Source: Apilactobacillus kunkeei
GTDB taxonomy: Bacteria > Bacillota > Bacilli > Lactobacillales > Lactobacillaceae
DNA length: 52,062 nucleotides
Reading direction: 5' to 3'
Assembly (NCBI RefSeq): GCF_001308195.1
Contig: NZ_JXDF01000027.1
Span: 1-52,062 of the forward strand
Below, in pieces: positions 42,981 through 50,787 of this stretch. Position numbers and translations under genes: made by a program. The notes beneath the pieces are model-generated. The model saw only the letters and a program-made list of their open reading frames with translations. It was not told the DNA's origin and did not search any database. Within the stretch, counting starts at the first letter, position 1, and every line of letters starts with the position of its first letter.

Positions 42981-44597
42981 CTATTTAACGTAAGTTTCAG
43001 AGAAGTCCCAGATTGGGCCATTTCCGTAGAAACGCACATTGTGAATATCACTCTTAATTAGTTCAGCTTGTGCTGGTTGGAATAGCGGAATTAGACCTTG
43101 GTCGTCTAATAATACCTTTTGGGCGTCTACTAAATCGTTCCAGCGTTTTGCTGGGTTCAAAGCATCATCGTCATTTGATTTATCAATCAACTTGTCGTAT
43201 TCAGCGTTACTCCACTTAGCAGTATTCATTGAATTAGTTGAGTATCTAATATTTAGTGGTGAAATAGGATCACTAATTGATGGACTCCAACCTGTAACTG
43301 CTACTTGATATTGGCCACTTAAGAATCTTGAGGTCGCTACTGTGTTTGGAAGTAATGTTAGATTAACTTTCAAACCAGGTAGCTTAGAAAATTGGTTTTG
43401 AATGAATTCAACAATAGGTTTAGCATCATCACCATTATTACTATTAATGGAAATGGTTAAGTTCTTTTTACCGATTTCACTTAAACCTTTTTTCCATAGC
43501 TTCTTAGCTTGTTCAACGTTACCGTTGACTGCGTCAGAAACGCTAGCGTAGTCGTTAAAGTCTTTACCGTTACGTGATGCCAAAGTATCTGGCACAATTC
43601 CACGTGCTTGAGTTGAACCGTTACCTAAAACATCGTTTAGTAGTTCTTTTCTATTGATGATTAACGATAGTGCCTTTCTGATGTTAACGTTTCTAAACGC
43701 AGGTTCGTTCTTGTTACTTAGTGATAGGTATCTTACACTGTAAATCTTTCTTAAATGGAAGTCCTTTGAGTTCTTGTAGCTGCTATATTGTTGCTTACCA
43801 ACTAAAGTAGTTTGATCTAACTTACCGCTTTGGTATTCGTTCAAAGCAGTTTGTGGGTCCTTGATTACTGTGTACTTGATGCTGTCAAGTTTTGTCTTGT
43901 CAGCATTGTAGTATTCCTTGTTCTTGGTTAAAGTCCATGAATCGTTGGTACCATTCCAGTTAGTAATTTTAAAGGCACCATTATATAGCATTTTGCTACT
44001 GGTTGTTCCGTAGCTCTTACCATATTTCTTAACAGTACTTTCTGATTGTGGGTAGAACACTGGTAATACTAATAGGTTCAAGAAGTATGGTTGGGGTTTA
44101 ATTAACTTAATTTGTAGCTTGTACTTACCGATTGCCTTCACGCCCAATTGATCTGATGATAGTTGTGACTTAGAGATGGCTGTGTAGTTTTCAATGTTAT
44201 CCATGTAGTAAGCTTCTTGTGAGGCGGTCTTTGGATTAGCACTACGTTTGATACCGTATTCGAAATCCTTTGCTGTTAATTCTTGGCCATTACTCCACTT
44301 AGTGTGTTTCAAATCAAATGTGTATGTCTTACCATCCTTTGAAACGTGATAGCTCTTGGCGGTTGCTAGACGCACCTTGTTACTACCATCTGGAGATACT
44401 AAACCAGAAAAAGCATTATAAACAGCTTGTTGAGTGTTAGTGTCAACAGCTTTTGATGGATCAAGTGACGCAATGGATGCGTTTGTCATCCAGTTCAGGT
44501 GTTTTTTATTACTTGATTGACTCTTACCACAAGCGGTTAATACCAAACCAAGTAATGCAGTGGTAACGATGATTGATAATATCCGTGACTTTTTCAT
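42981..44597 (-). CDS. Oligopeptide ABC transporter substrate-binding lipoprotein (OppA-like), copy 2
   Basis: 538 aa from ATG at 44597, which is 7 nt after AAAGGAG; the ATG two codons earlier abuts the site. Lipobox LTAC, Cys at residue 23. SBP_bac_5 features: SLDPSKAVDTNTQQAVYNAFSGL, DGKTYTFDLKHTKWSNGQELTAKDFEYGIKRS (two parts), NGAFKITNWNGTNDSW. Very similar to copy 3 next door and less to copy 1. No permease or ATPase nearby. Preceded by a leader with a Cys-Cys-Cys-Gln ORF and terminator. Confidence 0.93.
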   Translation of the reverse strand: MKKSRILSIIVTTALLGLVLTACGKSQSSNKKHLNWMTNASIASLDPSKAVDTNTQQAVYNAFSGLVSPDGSNKVRLATAKSYHVSKDGKTYTFDLKHTKWSNGQELTAKDFEYGIKRSANPKTASQEAYYMDNIENYTAISKSQLSSDQLGVKAIGKYKLQIKLIKPQPYFLNLLVLPVFYPQSESTVKKYGKSYGTTSSKMLYNGAFKITNWNGTNDSWTLTKNKEYYNADKTKLDSIKYTVIKDPQTALNEYQSGKLDQTTLVGKQQYSSYKNSKDFHLRKIYSVRYLSLSNKNEPAFRNVNIRKALSLIINRKELLNDVLGNGSTQARGIVPDTLASRNGKDFNDYASVSDAVNGNVEQAKKLWKKGLSEIGKKNLTISINSNNGDDAKPIVEFIQNQFSKLPGLKVNLTLLPNTVATSRFLSGQYQVAVTGWSPSISDPISPLNIRYSTNSMNTAKWSNAEYDKLIDKSNDDDALNPAKRWNDLVDAQKVLLDDQGLIPLFQPAQAELIKSDIHNVRFYGNGPIWDFSETYVK

Positions 44598-44645
44598 ATC
44601 CATACTCCTTTGTTCAATAAATACTCTTTACATAGATGGCCATCT

Positions 44646-44701
44646 AAAAAAAGAAAAAGGGCGTCATGATTCTACGCTAAAAAGCCGAACCATGACACCC
44701 C
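44646..44701 (-). terminator. Leader terminator (attenuator) of OppA copy 2
   Basis: Stem GGGTGTCATGGTTC / GAATCATGACGCCC (with G-U pairs) then TTTTTCTTTTTTT, between the leader ORF and the structural gene. Its place upstream of the coding region and in the same transcript marks it as an attenuator. Confidence 0.88.
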
Positions 44702-44732
44702 GTTATAATCTAATTAAAAAACGTCTTCTTGA

Positions 44733-44804
44733 TTAGAATATAAGAATAGAGTTCATGCTTCGATATTGACAACAACACATTTGTTCTTCGTTAAACATCT
44801 TCAT
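44733..44804 (-). CDS. 23-aa leader peptide with Cys-Cys-Cys-Gln
   Basis: ATG at 44804 follows AAGGAGGGG, one of the strongest Shine-Dalgarno sites in the window; TAA at 44733-44735. The peptide reads MKMFNEEQMCCCQYRSMNS then a short hydrophobic end. Three consecutive TGT codons are at 44769-44777. It shares TGTTGTTGTCAA with the leader of OppA copy 1, while the surrounding residues differ, so the Cys run is what is conserved. The attenuator begins 32 nt later. Confidence 0.8.
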   Translation of the reverse strand: MKMFNEEQMCCCQYRSMNSILIF

Positions 44805-44832
44805 TATGAACCCCTCCTTATGATTTATAAGT

Positions 44833-44861
44833 ATAATACATCCGAACGAAATTTTTGACAA
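44833..44861 (-). promoter_or_regulatory. Promoter of OppA copy 2 leader
   Basis: TTGTCA (44856-44861), 17 bp, TATTAT (44833-44838). The 44862-44994 stretch upstream is AT-rich and I see nothing else in it. Confidence 0.85.
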
Positions 44862-44994
44862 CCATAAATATTCGATATAATTATCCAAAAAGCACGAACT
44901 ATTCTTTTTATTTTATAACAATCATAAAAATTATATACGCTACAAAGCTGTCAAACGTTGATAAATCAACATTTAATATAAAGCTAAAACAAAA

Positions 44995-45027
44995 TAAAAA
45001 GTCACCAAAAATTTTGGCGACTTTTAT
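44995..45027 (-). terminator. Terminator of OppA copy 3
   Basis: AAAAGTCGCCAAAA / TTTTGGTGACTTTTT hairpin after the stop at 45031. Confidence 0.9.
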
Positions 45028-45030
45028 GAT

Positions 45031-46653
45031 TTATTTAATGTAAGCGTGAGAGAAATCCCAAACCGGACCATTTCCTAAGTACTTAACACCATGAATATTA
45101 GTTTTCATTAGTTCTGGTTGGGCCTTTTGAATCAATGGAATAATTCCTTGATCATTTAAGATTACCTTTTGAGCATTTACTAAATCAAAGAAACGTTTAT
45201 TTTGATTATTAGCATCTTCATTATTTGAACGATCAATGTACATATCATACATTGCGTTGCCCCATTTAGAAGTATTAATTGGACTGGTTGAAACTTTAGT
45301 TTGTAGAGGTGAGATTGGATCACTAATTGATGGGTCCCATCCTGAAACTGAAAGTTCGTAATCAGATTTTAATGAACGACCGGAAGCAACGTTATTAGGC
45401 AAGATTTCTGCATTTACCTTTAGTCCTGGTAATTTTTCTAATTCGGTTTGCAAGAATTCAGTAACAGAACGACTCGTTTGATCGTTGTTGTTCATAATTG
45501 AAATTGATACAGACTTCTTACCAATTTCTTTTAATCCCTTAGCCCATAATTCTTTTGCTTTAGTTAAATCACCAGTAGTAGCATCTTTAACAGTAGCATA
45601 ATCATTGAAGTCCTTACCGTTCATGTAAGCCAAAGTATCTGGAACCAATCCTCTGGCAGCAAATGAACCGTCCCCTAAAACATTTTGAGTTAATTCTTCA
45701 CGATTAATTGCTAATGATAAAGCTTTTCTTAAGTTCTTGTTTTTTAGAGCAGGAACTTTGCTTTGATTAATGGATAGATATTGAACCATAAACTGCTTGT
45801 GGTTCACAAAATCTTTATTATTCTTGTAGGTGTTAACTTGTTGTTTACCTGCTAATAGTGTTTGATCCAACTTACCTGATTGGTATTCATCCAATGCAGT
45901 TTGTGGATCCTTAATCACTGAATAGTTGATGGCCTTTAATTTCACGTTAGCATTATCATAGTAGCCTTTATTCTTGGATAATGTCCAAGCATCGTTGCTA
46001 CCTTTCCAGTTTTTAACAGCAAATGGACCATCATATACCATCTTATCTGATGTTGTTCCGTAAGCGGTACCGTATTTTTCAACTAACGTCTTTTGTTGAG
46101 GATAAAAGACAGGTAATGCTAAGACATTTATAAAATCAGCTTGTGGTTTAGTTAAAGTAATTTGCAACTTATTGTCGCCCATTGCTTTAACTCCCAATTT
46201 ATCAGCTGACATTGAACCTGTCTTCACTTTATCGTAATTCATAATATTAGCCATGTAGTATGCCATTTGTGAAGCAGTCTTAGGATCGGCGCTACGTTTG
46301 ATTCCGTATTCAAAATCACCGGCAGTAACCTTCTTACCATTACTCCACTTAGTGTTTCTTAAGGTGAAAGTGTAAGTCTTTCCACCATTAGTAACCTTGT
46401 AATTCTTTGCAATTGCTAGGTCAATCTTATTTCCTTTATCGGGAGTAACTAAACCACGCATTGCGTTGTATAAAACTTGATCACTGGTAACATCAACAGC
46501 CTTAGAAGGATCTAAAGTGGTCAATGTTGTATTACTCATCCAATTCAATGAATCTGTTCTAGATGTTGTATCTGATGATTTACCGCAAGCGGCAAGCACC
46601 ATTGTTGCAGCAATGGCCACTACACCTAGTTTTGCAATTGACTTGAATTTCAT
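45031..46653 (-). CDS. Oligopeptide ABC transporter substrate-binding lipoprotein (OppA-like), copy 3
   Basis: 540 aa. Lipobox LAAC, Cys at residue 22. Aligns with copy 2 along its length (TLDPSKAVDVTSDQVLYNAMRGLV; YTFTLRNTKWSNGKKVTAGDFEYGIKRSAD; KVSTSPINTSKWGNAMYD), so the two are tandem duplicates. RBS AGGGGGATGA about 8-10 nt before ATG. Unlike copies 1 and 2 its short leader has neither a Cys ORF nor a terminator, so the copies are probably expressed under different conditions. Confidence 0.93.
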   Translation of the reverse strand: MKFKSIAKLGVVAIAATMVLAACGKSSDTTSRTDSLNWMSNTTLTTLDPSKAVDVTSDQVLYNAMRGLVTPDKGNKIDLAIAKNYKVTNGGKTYTFTLRNTKWSNGKKVTAGDFEYGIKRSADPKTASQMAYYMANIMNYDKVKTGSMSADKLGVKAMGDNKLQITLTKPQADFINVLALPVFYPQQKTLVEKYGTAYGTTSDKMVYDGPFAVKNWKGSNDAWTLSKNKGYYDNANVKLKAINYSVIKDPQTALDEYQSGKLDQTLLAGKQQVNTYKNNKDFVNHKQFMVQYLSINQSKVPALKNKNLRKALSLAINREELTQNVLGDGSFAARGLVPDTLAYMNGKDFNDYATVKDATTGDLTKAKELWAKGLKEIGKKSVSISIMNNNDQTSRSVTEFLQTELEKLPGLKVNAEILPNNVASGRSLKSDYELSVSGWDPSISDPISPLQTKVSTSPINTSKWGNAMYDMYIDRSNNEDANNQNKRFFDLVNAQKVILNDQGIIPLIQKAQPELMKTNIHGVKYLGNGPVWDFSHAYIK

Positions 46654-46712
46654 AAAAGTTCATCCCCCTGTCTGAAAACTATTTCATCATAATTTTCCAC
46701 AATATGTTATCA

Positions 46713-46741
46713 AAAATAGCACATCTAAAAAGTCAATGCAA
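46713..46741 (-). promoter_or_regulatory. Promoter of OppA copy 3
   Basis: TTGCAT (46736-46741), 17 bp, TATTTT (46713-46718), with a TG at the extended -10 position. The transcript leader is only about 55 nt. Confidence 0.6.
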
Positions 46742-46839
46742 TCAAAAATATCGTGCCCTAATTATTATAAGTGGCAATTATTACATAAAATGATAGAATA
46801 TCTATATTATCACAATATTTTAACAAGGGACTGATTCAT

Positions 46840-47568
46840 ATGCGTATTGGAGTTACATCAGATATCATCTTTAGTCAGGATGAACCTTTCCGTCAAAGAG
46901 AAGGACATTTTGCTCAAAGGACTTTGATGAACTGTTTGCTAGAAAATAACATCACTCCAGTTATCTTTCCAGTTGGAAAGCCAAGCATGGCTGCCGAATT
47001 ATTAGAAACTGTCGATGGTGTAATTTTTACCGGTGGTCCAGATGTATTGCCCAAATATTACGGCGAAGAACCAATTGCTCAAATTGGTCGTACATTTGAA
47101 ACCAGAGATGAATTCGAATTAGCGTTAGTTAAGCAAGCAATTAGAATGCACAAACCAATCTTAGCAATTTGCCGTGGATTACAAATCGTAAACGTTGCAA
47201 TGGGCGGAACTTTATACCAAGACATTGGTGCTCAATTCACCCCACAAAACGGATTACCTCAATTACAACATGAACAAAAGGCAATCGGATACTCTCCAGT
47301 GCATCACATCAGTATTGATGACGATTCACTATTAGCCAAGACATTTGGCACTCGTGCATTTGTCAATTCATTCCATCATGAAGCTGCTAAGGACGTTGCT
47401 GAAGGACTTCATGTAGTGGCTCGTGCCGATGATGGTATGATTGAAGGCTTAGAAAATGACGACAAGTCAATCCAATGTGTGCAATGGCATCCAGAAAATA
47501 TGTGGGATCAATACGATGAAGAAAACCAACTATTCGTTGACTTCTTCAACCGCGTTCACCACTTCTAG
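46840..47568 (+). CDS. Gamma-glutamyl-gamma-aminobutyrate hydrolase-like class I amidotransferase
   Basis: 242 aa, peptidase C26/PuuD family. Nucleophile C111 in LAICRGLQIVNVAMGGTLYQD and the His/Glu partners H217 and E219 in VQWHPENMW. GGPDVLPKYYGEEP near 65-78 is typical of the family. Hydrolyses gamma-glutamyl amide bonds; the exact substrate (gamma-Glu-GABA, gamma-Glu dipeptides) is not given by sequence. RBS AAGGGA, 9 nt before ATG. Confidence 0.9.
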   Translation: MRIGVTSDIIFSQDEPFRQREGHFAQRTLMNCLLENNITPVIFPVGKPSMAAELLETVDGVIFTGGPDVLPKYYGEEPIAQIGRTFETRDEFELALVKQAIRMHKPILAICRGLQIVNVAMGGTLYQDIGAQFTPQNGLPQLQHEQKAIGYSPVHHISIDDDSLLAKTFGTRAFVNSFHHEAAKDVAEGLHVVARADDGMIEGLENDDKSIQCVQWHPENMWDQYDEENQLFVDFFNRVHHF

Positions 47569-47575
47569 ACAAAAT

Positions 47576-47608
47576 AAAAAAGTCGACCTAAGCAGGTCGG
47601 CTTTTTTT
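47576..47608. terminator. Bidirectional terminator
   Basis: AAAGTCGACCT / AGGTCGGCTTTTTTT between convergent genes. Confidence 0.9.
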
Positions 47609-48311
47609 ATTTGTTGGTAACTTTGATTGCACGTAAGAAGAAGAAACGTTCGAATTTTCTGTGCATGTATTCAACTTTTAGTCCTCTGTTTTCAAACTCG
47701 TTGGCATATTTCTTTGTCATACGAGGAGTGTTTACCATAAAGATAGTTCCCTTATCAGCAATTACACGAGCAATTTCAAAAGCAATATCTTTATAAACAG
47801 CCCTCTTAGGTGTGCTTAATTGATTACCATTTGCTGAAATGGCTGTAATAACATCGAATTCATTATCGTCAAAAGGTAGGTTTTCAATATCTGCAGTGGT
47901 GATTTCAATGCGATCTTTAACATTTTCTAAGTATGCATTTTTTTCAAGGCGTTTGATTGTGTATTGATACTTGTCTTCGACACCATAAACTTTCTTTAGC
48001 TTAGTATCACGGGCTAGCTTGATTAATGCGTAGCCAGTACCTGTACCTAAATCTAATCCCTTACTCTTGCCTTCGAACTTGTTTTCATCAACGAATTGAC
48101 GAACAAAGTTCTTCTTAAAGGTAACACTCCTAAATAGTGCCCAAATTGCAATTAAAATTAGGATTAAAACGTACATGTAAAATCTCTTTTTGTGGTCTAA
48201 AGCAATTGATCCTAAAAGGCATAGTGCACCAACGATTGCAGCAGCAATAATGTATGGTTCATCAGTCTTATATCTGTACCAATGTTTTACCCAACCGGTA
48301 AATTTTTTCAT
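47607..48311 (-). CDS. Membrane-anchored SAM-dependent methyltransferase
   Basis: 234 aa. Two N-terminal helices (about 20-40 and 43-62) then a class I methyltransferase domain: KGLDLGTGTGYALIKLAR (SAM-binding motif I, near 85-102), VYGVEDKYQY, TTADIENLPFDDNEFDVITAISANG. Substrate unknown; the membrane anchor points to a lipid or membrane target. RBS AAAGGATACATAATA before ATG. Confidence 0.85.
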   Translation of the reverse strand: MKKFTGWVKHWYRYKTDEPYIIAAAIVGALCLLGSIALDHKKRFYMYVLILILIAIWALFRSVTFKKNFVRQFVDENKFEGKSKGLDLGTGTGYALIKLARDTKLKKVYGVEDKYQYTIKRLEKNAYLENVKDRIEITTADIENLPFDDNEFDVITAISANGNQLSTPKRAVYKDIAFEIARVIADKGTIFMVNTPRMTKKYANEFENRGLKVEYMHRKFERFFFLRAIKVTNK

Positions 48312-48410
48312 TATTATGTATCCTTTCTAAAAAACACTCTGAATATATAATAACAAATATAATCCAAATTACTTAAAAAATAAATTGATTTTTCAAATTA
48401 AATCGACGAA

Positions 48411-48968
48411 TTAAGAATTCTTTAAAGCATTTAAACTAAGATTTAACATCTCAATGAAGCTGGATTCTGCCCTCACTTCGGGGCTCTTAAACCAACCAGT
48501 TCCAACGTTCAAAATATCGCCAACTACCAGGCTTCTAATTAGTCGACTGGCCTTTAGTAACTTATCTGAATCGATGTAACTTTCAAGCATGCGATCAATC
48601 AATATTTTCAACTCGTTAAAGGCATCTGTAACAATCTTATATTGATTGGTACGATGATGTGAAATTACAAATTGAGCCATGTTAATGTGTCTTACGCCCA
48701 TCTTTCTAAACGTTAGTGCTAATGAGGTCACGCCATCATGACCACTCTTGCCAAAAGTCTTTTCTTGAGCAATTTTACAAGCTGATGAAACAACGGTCCC
48801 GACAATTGCATACTCTAATTCCTTTTGGTTCTTAAAGTAGTTATATAACGATTGAGACGTAATCTTCATCTTCCTAGAAATAGTGGAAAATGTAATTTTT
48901 TCACCCTTTTCAATCATGATGATTGCGGTCTTGATAATATCTTTTTTTGAAATCGTTGCTGTTCTCAC
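48411..48968 (-). CDS. TetR family transcriptional regulator
   Basis: 185 aa from GTG at 48968, 7 nt after GGGGG; an in-frame ATG at 48986 has no site. N-terminal HTH: KKDIIKTAIIMIEKGEKITFSTISRKMKITSQSLYNYFKNQKELEYAI. The C-terminal ligand domain is helical and resembles TetR_C proteins with an LIRSLVVGDILNVGTGWF segment. It is divergent from the TauE-type exporter gene, with duplicated operator-like sequences between them, so it probably represses both. Confidence 0.9.
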   Translation of the reverse strand: MRTATISKKDIIKTAIIMIEKGEKITFSTISRKMKITSQSLYNYFKNQKELEYAIVGTVVSSACKIAQEKTFGKSGHDGVTSLALTFRKMGVRHINMAQFVISHHRTNQYKIVTDAFNELKILIDRMLESYIDSDKLLKASRLIRSLVVGDILNVGTGWFKSPEVRAESSFIEMLNLSLNALKNS

Positions 48969-48991
48969 ATCGATGCCCCCAAGCATATAAA

Positions 48992-49033
48992 TTGATAATT
49001 ACATATTGAATGATATAATTACATATTGTAATT
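48992..49033 (+). promoter_or_regulatory. Divergent TetR/TauE promoter with duplicated operator
   Basis: AATTACATATTGTAATT (49017-49033) is a near-perfect palindrome (AATTACA / TGTAATT). A second copy, AATTACATATTGAATGA (48997-49013), begins 20 bp earlier. The exporter promoter TTGATA (48992-48997), 16 bp, TATAAT (49014-49019, with TGA before it) is covered by both sites. On the minus strand TACAAT inside the palindrome may be the regulator's own -10. Confidence 0.7.
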
Positions 49034-49081
49034 AATAAAAAACGAAAAAGCAAATAACTCTATTTAGAGAGGATTATTATC

Positions 49082-49834
49082 ATGTCTAGTATTATCTTTT
49101 TAATCGTCTTTGGTGTTGCAGTCGGAATGCTGACTATCCTATTAGGTGGTGGTGGCGGTGCCATCTATCTAGGAATTTTAACCGGTGTCATCGGTCTAAA
49201 CGCCGCTAACGCAGCATCTACATCCTTGGTAACTAGTTTGCCACCATTAATCATCGGAGCAATCAGTTACTACCGCCAAGGAAAAATTGATGTCAAAATC
49301 GGAAACCAAATGCTAATTGCTGCACTACCATCTGTAGTCGCTGGTTCCATCCTATCTCACTTCATCCCCGATTCTTTCTACAAATGGATTATCGGTTTAA
49401 TCATGATTATTCTAGGTGTTAACATGCTTAGAAAAACCAAACAGGTTTCTGAAGCAGGCATCGATAATAACGGAAATGACCGACTAAAGGCTTCCCTATA
49501 CGGATGTTTAGCTGGTCTAATGGTCGGAGTTGCCGGAATGAGTGGTGGCGCGGTTATCACTGCCGGACTATTCATCCTAGGGCTTGAAACCTTCAACGCA
49601 ACTGCCACATCAACATACGTATTGGCATTCATGTCCACCGTTGGTATGTTATTCCACTTAGCAGGTGGATCAATCGATTGGTATGCTGGTTTACCACTAA
49701 CCTCCGGTGCAATCGTCGGTGCCATTGTTGCTCCAATGTTAGCAAGTGGTCTTGCCAAGAGCCCAATCAGTAAGTACTTAAAACCATTTATTGGTATAAT
49801 GCTGATCTTACTTGGCGTTAAATCATTACTATAA
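49082..49834 (+). CDS. TauE/SafE family membrane exporter
   Basis: 250 aa, eight membrane helices in two similar halves, each with a Gly-rich first helix: GMLTILLGGGGGAIYLGILTGVIGL and GLMVGVAGMSGGAVITAGLFILGL. Family members move sulfite, sulfoacetate or other small organic anions; substrate is not determinable. RBS GAGAGGA before ATG. Regulated with the divergent TetR gene. Confidence 0.9.
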   Translation: MSSIIFLIVFGVAVGMLTILLGGGGGAIYLGILTGVIGLNAANAASTSLVTSLPPLIIGAISYYRQGKIDVKIGNQMLIAALPSVVAGSILSHFIPDSFYKWIIGLIMIILGVNMLRKTKQVSEAGIDNNGNDRLKASLYGCLAGLMVGVAGMSGGAVITAGLFILGLETFNATATSTYVLAFMSTVGMLFHLAGGSIDWYAGLPLTSGAIVGAIVAPMLASGLAKSPISKYLKPFIGIMLILLGVKSLL

Positions 49835-49837
49835 AAT

Positions 49838-49868
49838 AAAAAGATCTGACGTTGTCAGGTCTTTTTTG
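49838..49868. terminator. Bidirectional terminator
   Basis: AAAGATCTGAC / GTCAGGTCTTTTTT between the convergent exporter and DUF1541 genes. Confidence 0.88.
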
Positions 49869-49872
49869 ATTG

Positions 49873-50592
49873 TTATTTAATTGCTTTTAGTTCTTGTTGA
49901 GTTAACCACTTGTGGTTCTTCATAACCATCTTAGTCTTAGTATCCTTGAAAGTTACTACGTAAGCAGGTCCTTTGTGAACCTTAACAATCTTACCCTTAG
50001 CACCCTTCATATTGTACATGTGATCGGCTAAAACAGTAACCTTCTTACCAGCTTTTAGGGCACCCTTTGCTTTTAGTTCGCTAGCTACTAACCACTTGTG
50101 GTTCTCAACCATCTTGCCACCGTTTGTTGGCATGAAGTCAATTTCGTATAGGTCGGTCTTGTATACACCGGCAACAGTTGCCTTAGCGTTGTACATCCCT
50201 TCCATGTGCTTAGCCTTTAGTGTTACCTTTTGGCCAACGTGGAATTTAGCATGAGTAGCTTTCTTCAATCCCTTTGGTAGTTTAGAGTTCATGTTCATTT
50301 CTAAACCATCCATCATCATGCCACTCATCATTGAGTGTTTCATATTCATCTTCTTCGAAGATTTTTTAGTCATCTTCATGGTTGATTTCTTGGCAGTAGT
50401 CTTCTTTGCTGACTTCTTAGTCATCTTCATAGTTGATTTCTTGGTAGACTTCTTAGTAGTCTTCTTTTCCATCTTCATTGATGACATGTCGTGCATGTTA
50501 CTCATTGAATCAGCACTTACAGCTACACCAGATAGTAATGATAGTGATAAAGCAGCAACTGAAAGTGAAGTCATAATGTTTCTTTTCTTCAT
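49873..50592 (-). CDS. Exported DUF1541 (YdhK-like) protein with Met/His/Lys-rich region
   Basis: 239 aa. Signal peptide ending near VAVSADS. Residues about 30-105 are low complexity: Met/His clusters (MSNMHDMSSMKM; MKHSMMSGMMMDGLEMNMN) around a Lys/Thr/Met repeat (TKKSTKKSTMKMTKKSAKKT). Two DUF1541 units follow, each ending in a KNHKW or ENHKW motif (AKATVAGVYKTDLYEIDFMPTNGG...VENHKWLV; GAKGKIVKVHKGPAYVVTFKD...MKNHKWLT). A CopY-type box in the promoter and Met/His clusters suggest a copper-handling envelope protein. RBS AAGGGGTG before ATG. Confidence 0.85.
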   Translation of the reverse strand: MKKRNIMTSLSVAALSLSLLSGVAVSADSMSNMHDMSSMKMEKKTTKKSTKKSTMKMTKKSAKKTTAKKSTMKMTKKSSKKMNMKHSMMSGMMMDGLEMNMNSKLPKGLKKATHAKFHVGQKVTLKAKHMEGMYNAKATVAGVYKTDLYEIDFMPTNGGKMVENHKWLVASELKAKGALKAGKKVTVLADHMYNMKGAKGKIVKVHKGPAYVVTFKDTKTKMVMKNHKWLTQQELKAIK

Positions 50593-50674
50593 TATTTGGC
50601 ACCCCTTATAAAATATGTTTTACATTAAATAATCTTGCTTGATTAAGAATATATCAAATCGGCTTGTCTTTGTC

Positions 50675-50684
50675 TACAAATGTA
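50675..50684 (-). promoter_or_regulatory. CopY-type box in the DUF1541 promoter
   Basis: TACAAATGTA, matching the cop box TACANNTGTA of lactic acid bacteria. On the minus strand it abuts a -35-like TAGACA followed 17 bp later by TATATT, so a bound repressor would cover the promoter. Confidence 0.55.
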
Positions 50685-50787
50685 ACCCGAAATGATTAAA
50701 AAGATTAAAATCTTCTGAAAATGTAGAAAAATATCTAATTATAGGTTAAGATAGTCATAATATTTAATTTGAAAGAAGGATTCATAC

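Noticed and set aside
50291-50611. Plus-strand hydrophobic frame rich in DFLVxFF
   Set aside because: Antisense of the Lys/Met repeat of the DUF1541 protein; the hydrophobicity is an artefact of complementing AAG/ATG codons.
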